Origin: Christensenella sp. UBA1214 | GTDB taxonomy: Bacteria; Bacillota; Clostridia; Christensenellales; CAG-138 | Reading direction: 5' to 3' | Assembly (NCBI GenBank): GCA_002309375.1 | Contig: DBXK01000040.1 | Span: 1,658 to 22,071, forward strand | Length of the DNA stretch: 20,414 nt | Part shown: positions 6,868 to 14,138 of the stretch, in pieces | Numbering within the stretch: position 1 is the first letter of the stretch | How the letters are laid out: the number at the start of each line of letters is the position of its first letter | Made by a program: the position numbers and the translations under genes | Notes under the pieces: generated by a model | What the model saw: the letters and a program-made list of their open reading frames with translations, nothing else | Databases searched by the model: none | What the model was told of the DNA's origin: nothing

Positions 6868-8853
6868 ATGAAGGATTTCTTTAAAAAGCACAAAAAACCG
6901 ATCCTGATCGGCGGAGCCGCCGCTGTGCTCGCCGTGCTTCTGGCGATCTTCCTCCCCATGCTGCTTTCCGGGGAAAAACCCGCGGATGCGGACGCCGGAG
7001 CGGATACCGAACCAGAGCCGACCGAAGTGCCTTGCAGCACTCCCTCCCCGGAGCCGACGCCGTCCGCAACGCCCGAACCGGTGATCCCCGAAACGCCCGA
7101 ACCTACGCCCGAGCCAGAGCTTACGCCCTTCCCCGCACCGAATGGCATGGTCGCCGTTTCCGACAAGCTGACCTACGGCCTTTCTTCGGTCGGTCTGCTT
7201 TCCTATACCGGCGTGACGAACGGCCGCGGCGCCTGCTATGACTGGCGGGACGTCACCTTCATCGTCACAAACGATAATTTCACCGCCGCGCTGACCGGGG
7301 AAGGAGAAGTCCTCGTTGCAGGCAGCGACGAGCTTGCAGACGCCACGGCGAAATGGACCGATATCGTTGAACTCGCCTGCAGCGACAGCGCCGTTTTCGG
7401 GCTCAGGAGCGACGGCACCGTGCTTTCAACGAACAACACAACGAATGGCCTCAGGAATATCCGCACGATCGCCGCGAGCGGGAATTACATCATCTCGATC
7501 GACGAACAGGGCGGTTATTTTGCCCTCGGCGGCGTTTCCGATTTCCGTTCGTTCTTCGGCCGCGGCGTGATCCGCCTCGCCGCCGCGCCGGATCACATCG
7601 TCGGCCTCACGGCACAGGGCGAATTGCTCTCCACGCGTGAAAACGATCCCTTCAGCGGGATCACAGGCTGCACCTCCGTCTTCGCCGGCGATGGCTGGAC
7701 GGCTTACATCGATTCCGAGGGGCGTTTGCATACGGACTGCGCGCTCTGCATCGATGATGGCGGCGAAGCCGTTTTCGACGACGGCTGCTGGTTTGCCGCT
7801 GGAGCGGAGCATGCGGTCGTCATGCACCGCGACGGCACCGTTACGGCTTTCAGCAGCAACGATTACTACCAGTGCAGGATCGATTCCTGGCGGCTTGCGC
7901 CGTATCTGACTGAGGACGGCTATGTGCTCGGCGTTGCTCCGGGCAGCATCAATGAAAACGGCGAGGCGATCCGCACCGGCGATGAATACTGCCTTTGGGA
8001 CGGAACGGCCGGAACCGCCGTGATCCTCGGGGACGTTGACTGCGACGGGCAGATCGCGCAGGCGGATATCGACCTGCTGCGCGCCTATATGTCCGGCTCG
8101 ACCCAGCTCAGCGCCGCGCAGAAGCAGGCGGCGAACATCATCCGCGAGCCTTCGCGCCCGAGCTCCATCGACGCCGCCGACCTCGAACAGCTCCGCTACC
8201 ATCTGCTCGGCTATACGATCATCGACCAGTATGCGAAGGATTTCACATATATGGCAAAGATCTGCGCCGCGGAACGCGCCAACAGGGACGCCTGCGGCTA
8301 CATCAGCATCAACGGAACGAATATCGATGCGCCGATCATGTACGGCGACGATTTCTATTACCATTACCACAGTCCGAGCGGGGCTTCGAGCTCCAACGGC
8401 TCGATCTACCTCTACTATAACTATCCTTCGCGGAACACGGTCATCACGGGGCATAATCTTCGCAAATCCGGGACGATGCTCCATGATCTCCACAAGATCC
8501 AGGATCAATACGGCCGCGCTTACCAAACCTATACGCGCCGCCTCTGGTCGGTCAACCTCTTCGGCGAGAGCGCGCTCTATGAGGTCTTCGCCATGTATGA
8601 GGAAAAGCCCTCCGATCCTTCCAAATCCTCCCAATACTATAATTGCTGCTATAATTACACTATGGAACGGCTGACCCGCGAAAACATCGAAGAATGGATC
8701 CGCACTCAGCAGCACCGTTCGGAATTCGGCTACTCCGTGAAGGTAACGGCGGATGATCGCTTCCTCACCGTTCTGACCTGCTCCGATACGCACGCGGAAT
8801 CGGAGCTCGGCGGACGGATCTATTTCTTCCTGCGCAGGGTCAGCGGACACTGA
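6868..8853 (+). CDS. Class B sortase fused to RCC1-like repeats and a dockerin module
   Basis: A 661-residue membrane-anchored surface protein with an unusual domain order. Residues 1-10 are basic and 12-33 form a transmembrane anchor. Residues 45-91 are a Pro/Glu/Thr linker with PEPTP-type repeats. Residues 95-345 hold about six RCC1/beta-propeller-like repeats, each with a core such as LRSDGTVLS or MHRDGTVTAFS. Residues 387-448 form a type I dockerin: first calcium loop GDVDCDGQIAQADIDLLRAY, second loop degenerate before IDAADLEQLRYHLLG. Residues 470-661 are a class B sortase with GYISINGTNIDAPIMY, the catalytic His529 in ITGHNL, Cys638 in LTCSD and probable Arg650 in GGRIYFF. Sortases cleave and transpeptidate sorting-signal proteins outside the membrane. 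The ATG at 6868 has GGAGG nine bases upstream. No sorting-signal substrate is encoded nearby. The gene sits downstream of gltX and the QueG-like gene. Confidence 0.85.
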   Translation: MKDFFKKHKKPILIGGAAAVLAVLLAIFLPMLLSGEKPADADAGADTEPEPTEVPCSTPSPEPTPSATPEPVIPETPEPTPEPELTPFPAPNGMVAVSDKLTYGLSSVGLLSYTGVTNGRGACYDWRDVTFIVTNDNFTAALTGEGEVLVAGSDELADATAKWTDIVELACSDSAVFGLRSDGTVLSTNNTTNGLRNIRTIAASGNYIISIDEQGGYFALGGVSDFRSFFGRGVIRLAAAPDHIVGLTAQGELLSTRENDPFSGITGCTSVFAGDGWTAYIDSEGRLHTDCALCIDDGGEAVFDDGCWFAAGAEHAVVMHRDGTVTAFSSNDYYQCRIDSWRLAPYLTEDGYVLGVAPGSINENGEAIRTGDEYCLWDGTAGTAVILGDVDCDGQIAQADIDLLRAYMSGSTQLSAAQKQAANIIREPSRPSSIDAADLEQLRYHLLGYTIIDQYAKDFTYMAKICAAERANRDACGYISINGTNIDAPIMYGDDFYYHYHSPSGASSSNGSIYLYYNYPSRNTVITGHNLRKSGTMLHDLHKIQDQYGRAYQTYTRRLWSVNLFGESALYEVFAMYEEKPSDPSKSSQYYNCCYNYTMERLTRENIEEWIRTQQHRSEFGYSVKVTADDRFLTVLTCSDTHAESELGGRIYFFLRRVSGH

Positions 8854-8868
8854 TCGGAAAGCATATGA

Positions 8869-8895
8869 AAAAGCACTTCCGCCGGAAGTGCTTTT
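8869..8895. terminator. Bidirectional terminator between the sortase and SdpI genes
   Basis: A perfect 12-bp stem (AAAAGCACTTCC at 8869-8880, GGAAGTGCTTTT at 8884-8895) with a 3-base loop. T-runs follow on both strands, so it ends the plus-strand gltX unit and the long minus-strand operon. Confidence 0.9.
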
Positions 8896-8908
8896 CTTTA
8901 TGCCCGAT

Positions 8909-9286
8909 TTACTTTTCTTCGCTGTCTTCGCCGAACTTTTTCTTCAGCATGACCTCCACCGGGATGATCGTCAGCAGCATCAGCACGATCTGCACCGGCA
9001 TCACAACGAGGCTCGCGCTCTTGAGAGCGGCGTCGCTTTTATCCGGAAGAAGGATGAGCAGGATCGCCGTCAGCAGCAGCATCCCGAAACCGCTCCAAAG
9101 CCAAATGCGGCCGCAGTATTTCTGCGCGAAGGCCCAGCTCTCGTCGCTGCGCATCGATGAACTCGTGCGGTAGCCAATGAACGAATTGCGTTTTTTCGGC
9201 GGGAATTTCCAAAGGAAGTAACCGCAGATCAGCATGATCAGCGGCACGATCAGCGAACAAATGAAAACAATAAAATAGTTCTTCAT
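8909..9286 (-). CDS. SdpI/YhfL-family integral membrane protein
   Basis: A 125-residue protein with three predicted membrane helices (about 4-25, 62-81, 92-113). After helix 1 comes the family hallmark, KKRNSFIGYRTSSSMRSDESW (residues 31-51), followed by AFAQKYCGRIW; this matches the SdpI family (KxRNxxIGYRTxxSMxxxExW). Bacillus SdpI gives immunity to the SdpC toxin and sequesters the SdpR repressor, but most family members have no known role, and no SdpC- or SdpR-like gene is visible here. The ATG at 9286 is chosen because a GGGGGGAAG site lies immediately upstream and the hydrophobic N-terminus begins there; a longer frame lies only in the previous gene. Last gene of the nine-gene minus-strand run, with a terminator 13 bp after the stop. 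Confidence 0.82.
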   Translation of the reverse strand: MKNYFIVFICSLIVPLIMLICGYFLWKFPPKKRNSFIGYRTSSSMRSDESWAFAQKYCGRIWLWSGFGMLLLTAILLILLPDKSDAALKSASLVVMPVQIVLMLLTIIPVEVMLKKKFGEDSEEK

Positions 9287-9299
9287 GAGCTTCCCCCCT

Positions 9300-11930
9300 T
9301 TACTTGCCGCTCCCGTCCGTTTTCGGGATCCTGTAAAGCGCGGCATAGCCGTTATCGTAAACGCATTCGAGATTCTCCCTGAACCAAAGGGCATCGACGC
9401 CGCCGATCTGAGCCCTCTCATGCGGCCCGATCAGAACGTAATCGATGCCGTAAGTTTCGCTGTTCTTCAGCAGATGGTTCGCGGGATCCTTATACATCGG
9501 CTTTATCATGGCTTCACGCGGCTGATAATTCACGCCGTGGAAATAAAGGAAGGTCCCGGATCCGCAGAAAATGTTGCGCCCGGTCAGCATGGCGATCGCG
9601 TTATTGTGGTTGTTATAGGTCAAGAAAGTCGAATCCGGCTCCGTGTTCTCCTTCACCCAATCGGTGAGTTCGACAAGGTATGCGGGAACGACCTCATAGC
9701 CGTTTTCGAGATAGCCGAAACTCGTTTCGCCCGTTTCTTCATCAACTGTCCTGCCCCAGTGATCGGCGGAGATGTACTCGCGGTGGAGCGTCATTACGCC
9801 GGAGGTGAAGATCGCGGCAAGAACGGTCAGCAGAAGGATGAAGCGCCCGGCCGTTGCGGGGATATCGGTCTTCTTTGCGCCGTCAACAAGCTTCTTCACC
9901 GGTCCGGTCAGCTTTTTGATGATCAGGTGCGCGACGATGCCGCAGCTCAGTGCAAACCAGATGAAAAGCAGCTTGTTGTTGTCATAGGGATTCGGCTGGA
10001 AGAGCAGGATCTCGCAGATGCCCCAGATCGCGAGGCCTCCCGCGAAGAAGAGGCGGCTTTCCTTTTTCTCCATCAGGAATGCGGCGGGCATCAGGATGAA
10101 GATCAGGCCGAGGTTCTTGATATAGAACCAGAGCCAGCTGTCGCTCGTATTCGCCCAGTTGAAGCTCCAGCGGAGGAACTGCTCGTTATTTGCCGATTGC
10201 TTCAAGGTGAAGCCGAATATCTGCGGCGCGGCGAGCACAACGGCGATCACGCCGAACAGCGCAAAAGCGAGGAGATTGCGGAGGGTCTTTTGGGCCTCCG
10301 TTTTCCCCGCCGGACGCGGTTCTTCCGGCGACAGCTCGAATTCGGTGTTTTCTTCCCGCTCCTGCGCTTCCGTTTCTTCGGCAGTGATTGCCGCTTCCGT
10401 TATTTCGGCCACGGTTTCTTCCGAAGCCGGCTCTGCTTCGGCTTTTGCTTCCGCCGGCTCTTCCTCCCGGGACTTTGATTTTTCGCTCATGCCGAAAAGG
10501 AACAGCGCGATCAGCAGTGCGGCGCAGGCAAGCACAGGTGCGAGCAGGAGGAGCTTATTCTTTCCTTCGATGCCGGCCAGCGCGGCACAGCCCGCCAAAA
10601 GGGACATGACCACGGTGAAAACCGGGAAAACGAGATCCTTTTTGCCGCCGATCGATTTGATCAGCGCAAAGACCGCGATCAGAAGCGCCGCGATCAATGC
10701 GGCGGCGCATCCGACGGTGCAGGCAATGATATCGAAGCCCTCCTGCCCATTCGCAGTTCGGATCGGAAGCATCCTGAGCACGCTGAACACGGCCATCACG
10801 ATCAAGCAGGCGATGATGCGCACGGCGAGGGCCGAATCCTCTCCGGGACGAAGCTCCTTCACAAGGCGCAGACACGCCGCGATAAACAGCACGATCGAGA
10901 TTATCCCGAGCGCAACGAAGGAATGGGTATGCACGAGCGGCATTGCGCCGGCGATGATCCCGAGGGGAATGAAAACACGGTTCTCCCGGCGGATCGCGCC
11001 GCGGAAAAGCAGCTGCAGCGCGGGGAAAAGCAGCGCCCAGCCGAACAGCGTCGCCCTCTGCGGGATAAGCATATCTGCGATCGCGTTGACCCAGCGGAGG
11101 CCTTCTTCCGGGATATTCGTCGGCGTCCTGTACCAGCCCGTCAGCACCTCCTGCATGCGGTCGATGCCTTCCGCCGCGAGGAACTGCTTATTGTTGAAGA
11201 CGTAAGCGAAACCGAGGCCGCCTCCGATGAAGAACATATAGGTCGCGAGCACAGCGGTCTTTTTGCTCCGGAACCATGTGTCGAAGAGGAAATAGACGCC
11301 GAGCACAACGACGAGATAAGCATAGAGTGAAGGCAGCAGCGCCGCAGTGCGCAGCGAAGCGCCGAGCGAATAGAAGGTCGAGCTCACGCTGTCGCAGAGG
11401 AAGGGATAGCCGAGCGGCGTGCCGGGAAGGATCGAATAATCCGGCGGGAAGGTCTGCTGAACGCTGATGCTCGAAATGAAGCCGAGGTGCATGCACAGGT
11501 CGCCGAAGGTGCACTGCCCGACGTGCAGCGAGCCGTCGGAGGCAGGAACGATCGTATGGTTGAGATGCAGGATAAAGCCGATCGCCGCAAGCGGAACGAC
11601 TGCGATAAGAAGCGGCGCCAGCTCATGCGAAAGCTTTTTGCGGTCGGGACACAGCTCGTCCGGCACGGTTTTTTTATTATTCCTGATGATCGAAACCGCT
11701 GTTGCCGCTCCGGCGCCCGCAATGGCGATGCCGAGCGCGATGAACTGCACCGTTTTCGTGAAGCCGAGGAAGAATGCGAGCAGCGTCGGCAGCCAGATCA
11801 GCATTATGAGGCCGAAAACGAGGCCGAAGAAGACCCGCCGGAAGGGATCATCCCTCCTGAAAACAGGCCTCGCGATCAATATGCCGCAGGCGGCAAAAGC
11901 CAGCATATAAAGAATTGCAAGGATATCCAT
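9300..11930 (-). CDS. Large polytopic membrane protein, GT-C glycosyltransferase-like
   Basis: An 876-residue protein with many hydrophobic segments and a soluble C-terminal part from about 720. Between the first helices, the loop near residues 126-150 contains SDGSLHVGQCTFGDLCMHLGF, in which Asp144 sits like the acidic catalytic residue in the first extracytoplasmic loop of GT-C polyprenyl-phosphate sugar transferases. Other striking motifs are MPLVHTHSF (330-338), QPNPYDNNKL (645-654), and the tail motifs TGRNIFCGSGTFLYFHGVNY (783-802) and IDYVLIGPHE (829-838), typical of large membrane glycosyltransferase-like proteins. Residues 483-548 form a highly charged Glu/Ala/Thr-rich loop. The ATG at 11930 lacks a clear ribosome site but lies 20 bp after the preceding stop. 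The GT-C assignment is inference from topology and motif; donor and acceptor are unknown. Confidence 0.65.
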   Translation of the reverse strand: MDILAILYMLAFAACGILIARPVFRRDDPFRRVFFGLVFGLIMLIWLPTLLAFFLGFTKTVQFIALGIAIAGAGAATAVSIIRNNKKTVPDELCPDRKKLSHELAPLLIAVVPLAAIGFILHLNHTIVPASDGSLHVGQCTFGDLCMHLGFISSISVQQTFPPDYSILPGTPLGYPFLCDSVSSTFYSLGASLRTAALLPSLYAYLVVVLGVYFLFDTWFRSKKTAVLATYMFFIGGGLGFAYVFNNKQFLAAEGIDRMQEVLTGWYRTPTNIPEEGLRWVNAIADMLIPQRATLFGWALLFPALQLLFRGAIRRENRVFIPLGIIAGAMPLVHTHSFVALGIISIVLFIAACLRLVKELRPGEDSALAVRIIACLIVMAVFSVLRMLPIRTANGQEGFDIIACTVGCAAALIAALLIAVFALIKSIGGKKDLVFPVFTVVMSLLAGCAALAGIEGKNKLLLLAPVLACAALLIALFLFGMSEKSKSREEEPAEAKAEAEPASEETVAEITEAAITAEETEAQEREENTEFELSPEEPRPAGKTEAQKTLRNLLAFALFGVIAVVLAAPQIFGFTLKQSANNEQFLRWSFNWANTSDSWLWFYIKNLGLIFILMPAAFLMEKKESRLFFAGGLAIWGICEILLFQPNPYDNNKLLFIWFALSCGIVAHLIIKKLTGPVKKLVDGAKKTDIPATAGRFILLLTVLAAIFTSGVMTLHREYISADHWGRTVDEETGETSFGYLENGYEVVPAYLVELTDWVKENTEPDSTFLTYNNHNNAIAMLTGRNIFCGSGTFLYFHGVNYQPREAMIKPMYKDPANHLLKNSETYGIDYVLIGPHERAQIGGVDALWFRENLECVYDNGYAALYRIPKTDGSGK

Positions 11931-11950
11931 AGGCGATCAAAATACTTTTA

Positions 11951-12514
11951 TCAGCGGAAAATACCGATCCGTTTCAGCGGAAATGCGATAAAGCGCACCT
12001 CGCCGATGATGTTGTCGAACTCAGTCACGCAGGAAAGGACGTCCTTCTCGCTGAGGTTCCCGCGCTCATCGGGGAGCAGCAGCAGGCTGCCGTCGGGAAT
12101 TTTGAGCTCCATCCGCAGATCCGGGTCGAACGCATCCGCATAGGATGATTCGTCAAGGAGCCGGCCGTCGATATAGACCCGCCCGTCGGCGATCACGGCG
12201 GTCTCCCCCGCCGCCCCGACGACACGAACGATATGCCGGTCATTTCCCGCGCTGTCTTCCTGCTTGGCAGCGACGGCGTCGCCCCGCGAAAATCCGAAGA
12301 CATATTTGGAGAGCCGGTCCGCAAAGACGAGGTCCCCGCTGTAGAAATCCGAAACGCCGGAGCTGTGCACGCGGATCGGCGTGAAAACGACGAAAAGCAG
12401 CAGCGCGATCGCTCCGACCGCGATCAGCACCGCGGTCAGCCAGTCGATGATATGGTATTGGAGCGCGCTGCGCTGCCCGCTGCGCGGACGCACGGCGTCA
12501 TTCGGTTTCCTCAT
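11951..12514 (-). CDS. Catalytically inactive signal peptidase I paralogue
   Basis: A 187-residue S26-family protein with one membrane helix (about 24-46) and the extracytoplasmic fold of type I signal peptidase: GDLVFADRL, a GRVYIDGRLLDESSYA segment and the strand before it (HIVRVVGAAGET) align with the active enzyme encoded directly upstream. Both catalytic residues appear lost. The VxGxSM box reads VHSSGV (residues 49-54, Gly53 at the Ser position) and the KRIIAFGGE box reads VRVVGAAGE (Val96 at the Lys position). The GDNRxxSxDSR box is also degraded (PDERGNLSEKD). It overlaps the active gene by four bases (ATGA), so the pair is translationally coupled. Staphylococcus aureus offers a precedent: inactive SpsA encoded next to active SpsB. 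The role here is unknown; it could be a partner or regulator of the active enzyme. Confidence 0.78.
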   Translation of the reverse strand: MRKPNDAVRPRSGQRSALQYHIIDWLTAVLIAVGAIALLLFVVFTPIRVHSSGVSDFYSGDLVFADRLSKYVFGFSRGDAVAAKQEDSAGNDRHIVRVVGAAGETAVIADGRVYIDGRLLDESSYADAFDPDLRMELKIPDGSLLLLPDERGNLSEKDVLSCVTEFDNIIGEVRFIAFPLKRIGIFR

Positions 12515-13203
12515 TTGATCCCCCTGATCCCCGAAACGGGCCAGATCACAGCGAAAGCTTTGCCGAGGACCTGCTCGTTCGCTATCGGGCCGACGTCAAT
12601 GGCGCGGCTGTCATGCGAAACGTTGCGGTTGTCGCCCATCACGAAAACATAACCGTCCGGAACGGTGTATTCGCCGTTCTTGTTGCCTTTTGTGTCGATC
12701 AGACGGGTGATCCGGCCGTACCAGTCGCCCGCATAAGCGGATTCATCGAGCGGCTTGCCGTCGATAAGGACATACCCCTGACGGATGCTGATCGTTTCAC
12801 CGCCGAAGGCGATGATGCGCTTCACGAAGCGCCCCTGCCTTCCCGGGTAATGGACGATCACGATATCCCCGCGCTGCGGTTCATGGAACCAGTACGCGGC
12901 CTTCGAAACGGCAACGCGTTCGCCGTTCATAAGGTTGTTCTCCATCGATTCGCCATCCACGAGCGTCGGTTCGAAGATGAACTGACGCATAGCCAATGCC
13001 GCAAGTATGACCGCAAGAAGCACGAGCAAAAAGCCCCCGCCGAGGGTCCTGTTCAGCGCCTTATGGCCCTTGTGCAGTTTTTCCGCGGCGGTCTCGAATT
13101 TTTCCGCGGCGATCTTCCGGGTGCGCTTGTTATTTATGCCCGTGATTTCTTCGAACTCATCGGTGAAGGATCTCTCCGCACCGATCGCGTTAGTGTTCTC
13201 CAT
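12511..13203 (-). CDS. lepB: Signal peptidase I (active type)
   Basis: A membrane-bound serine protease of family S26 that removes signal peptides from exported proteins. The 230-residue chain has an acidic/basic cytoplasmic N-terminal region of about 55 residues, one membrane helix (about 56-77), then the catalytic domain. The nucleophile is Ser86 in VDGESMENNL, the general base Lys128 in RFVKRIIAFGGE, and the conserved box GDNRNVSHDSR spans 190-200. The ATG at 13203 is preferred, with GAGG six bases upstream; ATG 13215 also exists, and the frame continues into the DUF951 gene, whose end it overlaps by 14 bp. It overlaps the next gene, a catalytically dead paralogue, by four bases. Single-helix architecture is typical of Gram-positive enzymes (Sip/Sps). 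Confidence 0.93.
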   Translation of the reverse strand: MENTNAIGAERSFTDEFEEITGINNKRTRKIAAEKFETAAEKLHKGHKALNRTLGGGFLLVLLAVILAALAMRQFIFEPTLVDGESMENNLMNGERVAVSKAAYWFHEPQRGDIVIVHYPGRQGRFVKRIIAFGGETISIRQGYVLIDGKPLDESAYAGDWYGRITRLIDTKGNKNGEYTVPDGYVFVMGDNRNVSHDSRAIDVGPIANEQVLGKAFAVIWPVSGIRGIK

Positions 13204-13432
13204 TGTTTTCCTCATTCCGTTCGTTGGTTTCCGCACTTTCTTCGGCGGCTGCGGCAAGGCGCTTCTTCGCGGCACGCATGAAATCCCCACGGTCAAGCAT
13301 CACGGAGCGGCCGCATTTCACGCATCGGATGCGGATATCCGCTCCGGTGCGGGTGATGATCCATTCATTCCCGCCGCAGGCATGCTTTTTTCTCATCTCG
13401 ACGCGGTCGCCGAGGCCGAAATCCGTAAGCAT
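13190..13432 (-). CDS. DUF951 family protein
   Basis: An 80-residue protein. The family signature is clear: LGDRVEMRKKHACGGNEW (residues 7-24), GADIRIRC (30-37) and CGRSVMLDRGDF (40-51). Cys19, Cys37 and Cys40 could bind metal, as in small zinc-ribbon-like proteins. The function of DUF951 is unknown. In streptococci a DUF951 gene lies beside ychF, and here ychF heads the same operon, so the association is partly kept. The C-terminal 25 residues are Glu/Ala/Asn-rich and overlap the start of lepB. The ATG at 13432 is used because the family begins with this short lead-in; a longer frame from TTG 13486 lies inside the preceding gene. The ribosome site (GAAGG) is modest. Confidence 0.85.
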   Translation of the reverse strand: MLTDFGLGDRVEMRKKHACGGNEWIITRTGADIRIRCVKCGRSVMLDRGDFMRAAKKRLAAAAEESAETNERNEENNGEH

Positions 13433-13439
13433 ACGGCCT

Positions 13440-13697
13440 TCAGCCCTGCAGCCCGTTTTCCTGGCGCTGCATATTCTCCACGACAATGTCGTAGATATCG
13501 CCGAGCGAGGCGGCGTATTCGAGCAGCTTCCACGGCGTGTTGGTATGGAAATGGATCTTTATCAATTCCTCGTCCCCGACGGCAAGCAGGCAGTCGCCCT
13601 CGATGTTGTCGGTGATGTAGTCGATGATATCATCCTCCGAAAGATCCTCGCCCTCGATAAGGAGCTGGGTATCGAATTTGAATTCAAGTTCTTCCAT
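13440..13697 (-). CDS. Stand-alone FakA/DAK2-type middle-domain protein
   Basis: An 85-residue protein that closely resembles the internal domain of fatty acid kinase FakA (YloV; DAK2 plus DegV-partner family). The matching core is EGDCLLAVGDEELIKIHFHT (residues 33-52) and NTPWKLLEYAASLGDIYDIVVENMQRQ (53-79); in FakA this region reads like GDSxVVVGDxxLxKVHVHT, PGxVLxYxxxxGEL and IENMxxQ. Neither the N-terminal DhaL kinase domain nor the C-terminal domain is present, and no DegV/FakB partner is encoded in the window. It has its own start codon and an AAAGGA ribosome site 5-10 bases upstream, and sits 7 bp before DUF951 in a compact operon, so it looks like a real small gene rather than a remnant. 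The function is unknown; the conserved HxHT could bind a ligand. Confidence 0.72.
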   Translation of the reverse strand: MEELEFKFDTQLLIEGEDLSEDDIIDYITDNIEGDCLLAVGDEELIKIHFHTNTPWKLLEYAASLGDIYDIVVENMQRQENGLQG

Positions 13698-13727
13698 AAT
13701 GATCCTTTCATCGCCCGCAGGCGTCTT

Positions 13728-14123
13728 TTAAACCTTTTTTTCGAAGCGGTTGCCGCATTTCGAGCAGGTCACGCGGATGCGTCCCTTGCCCTTCGGCGCG
13801 CGCAGCTCCTGCTTGCAGCAGGGGCATTTGAAATATTTATAAGCGGGATCTTCGTCCCTTGTTTCCTTCTTTTTGCTCTTGAAGAGGCCTTTGAAGAAGC
13901 CGGTGACAGCTCCGGCGATCTTTTCATAACCCGCAAGCTCTTCCTCGCGCTTTTCGATATTCCCGGAAAGCGTCCTGAAGAGGATCAGCGCCATCAGCGC
14001 CGCCGCGAAAGCGCAGATCACAACGCCGGCGATGCTGTTCCAAAGCGCAAGGCCGACCACATCCAGCGCGAGGGTGAGGATCATCACATCGCGCGAAAGC
14101 TTATCGAAACCGTAACCTTTCAT
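13728..14123 (-). CDS. Small membrane protein with C-terminal zinc ribbon
   Basis: A 131-residue protein of unknown function. Residues 13-28 and 31-50 form two adjacent membrane helices, followed by a charged region (55-92) and a C-terminal zinc ribbon with Cys100-x2-Cys103 and Cys120-x2-Cys123 (FKCPCCKQELRAPKGKGRIR, then VTCSKCGNRF). Similar two-helix plus zinc-ribbon proteins are common in Clostridia. The topology would place the ribbon in the cytoplasm, where it could bind nucleic acid, RNA polymerase or another protein. The ATG at 14123 has a GGAG site and lies 15 bp after the stop of the GH13 gene, so it belongs to the same operon. Confidence 0.75.
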   Translation of the reverse strand: MKGYGFDKLSRDVMILTLALDVVGLALWNSIAGVVICAFAAALMALILFRTLSGNIEKREEELAGYEKIAGAVTGFFKGLFKSKKKETRDEDPAYKYFKCPCCKQELRAPKGKGRIRVTCSKCGNRFEKKV

Positions 14124-14138
14124 AGTTTTATCTCCGTA

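Noticed and set aside
7000..7140. Repetitive GAGCC/ACGCC-like bases as a possible DNA repeat or CRISPR
   Set aside because: The repeats are codon-length and encode a Pro/Glu/Thr linker between the membrane anchor and the repeat domain; there are no spacers.
7426..8850. A 474-codon minus-strand open frame opposite the sortase fusion
   Set aside because: It lies wholly inside a gene with recognisable domains, has no ribosome site of note, and its composition is that of a shadow frame.
8909..9286. SdpI as part of a toxin-immunity (SdpABC-RI) locus
   Set aside because: No SdpC-like toxin, SdpAB or SdpR-like repressor is visible nearby; the family is widespread without them.
9285..10478. A 397-codon plus-strand open frame opposite the GT-C-like gene
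   Set aside because: The minus-strand protein shows membrane helices and conserved motifs; the plus-strand product is charged low-complexity shadow sequence.
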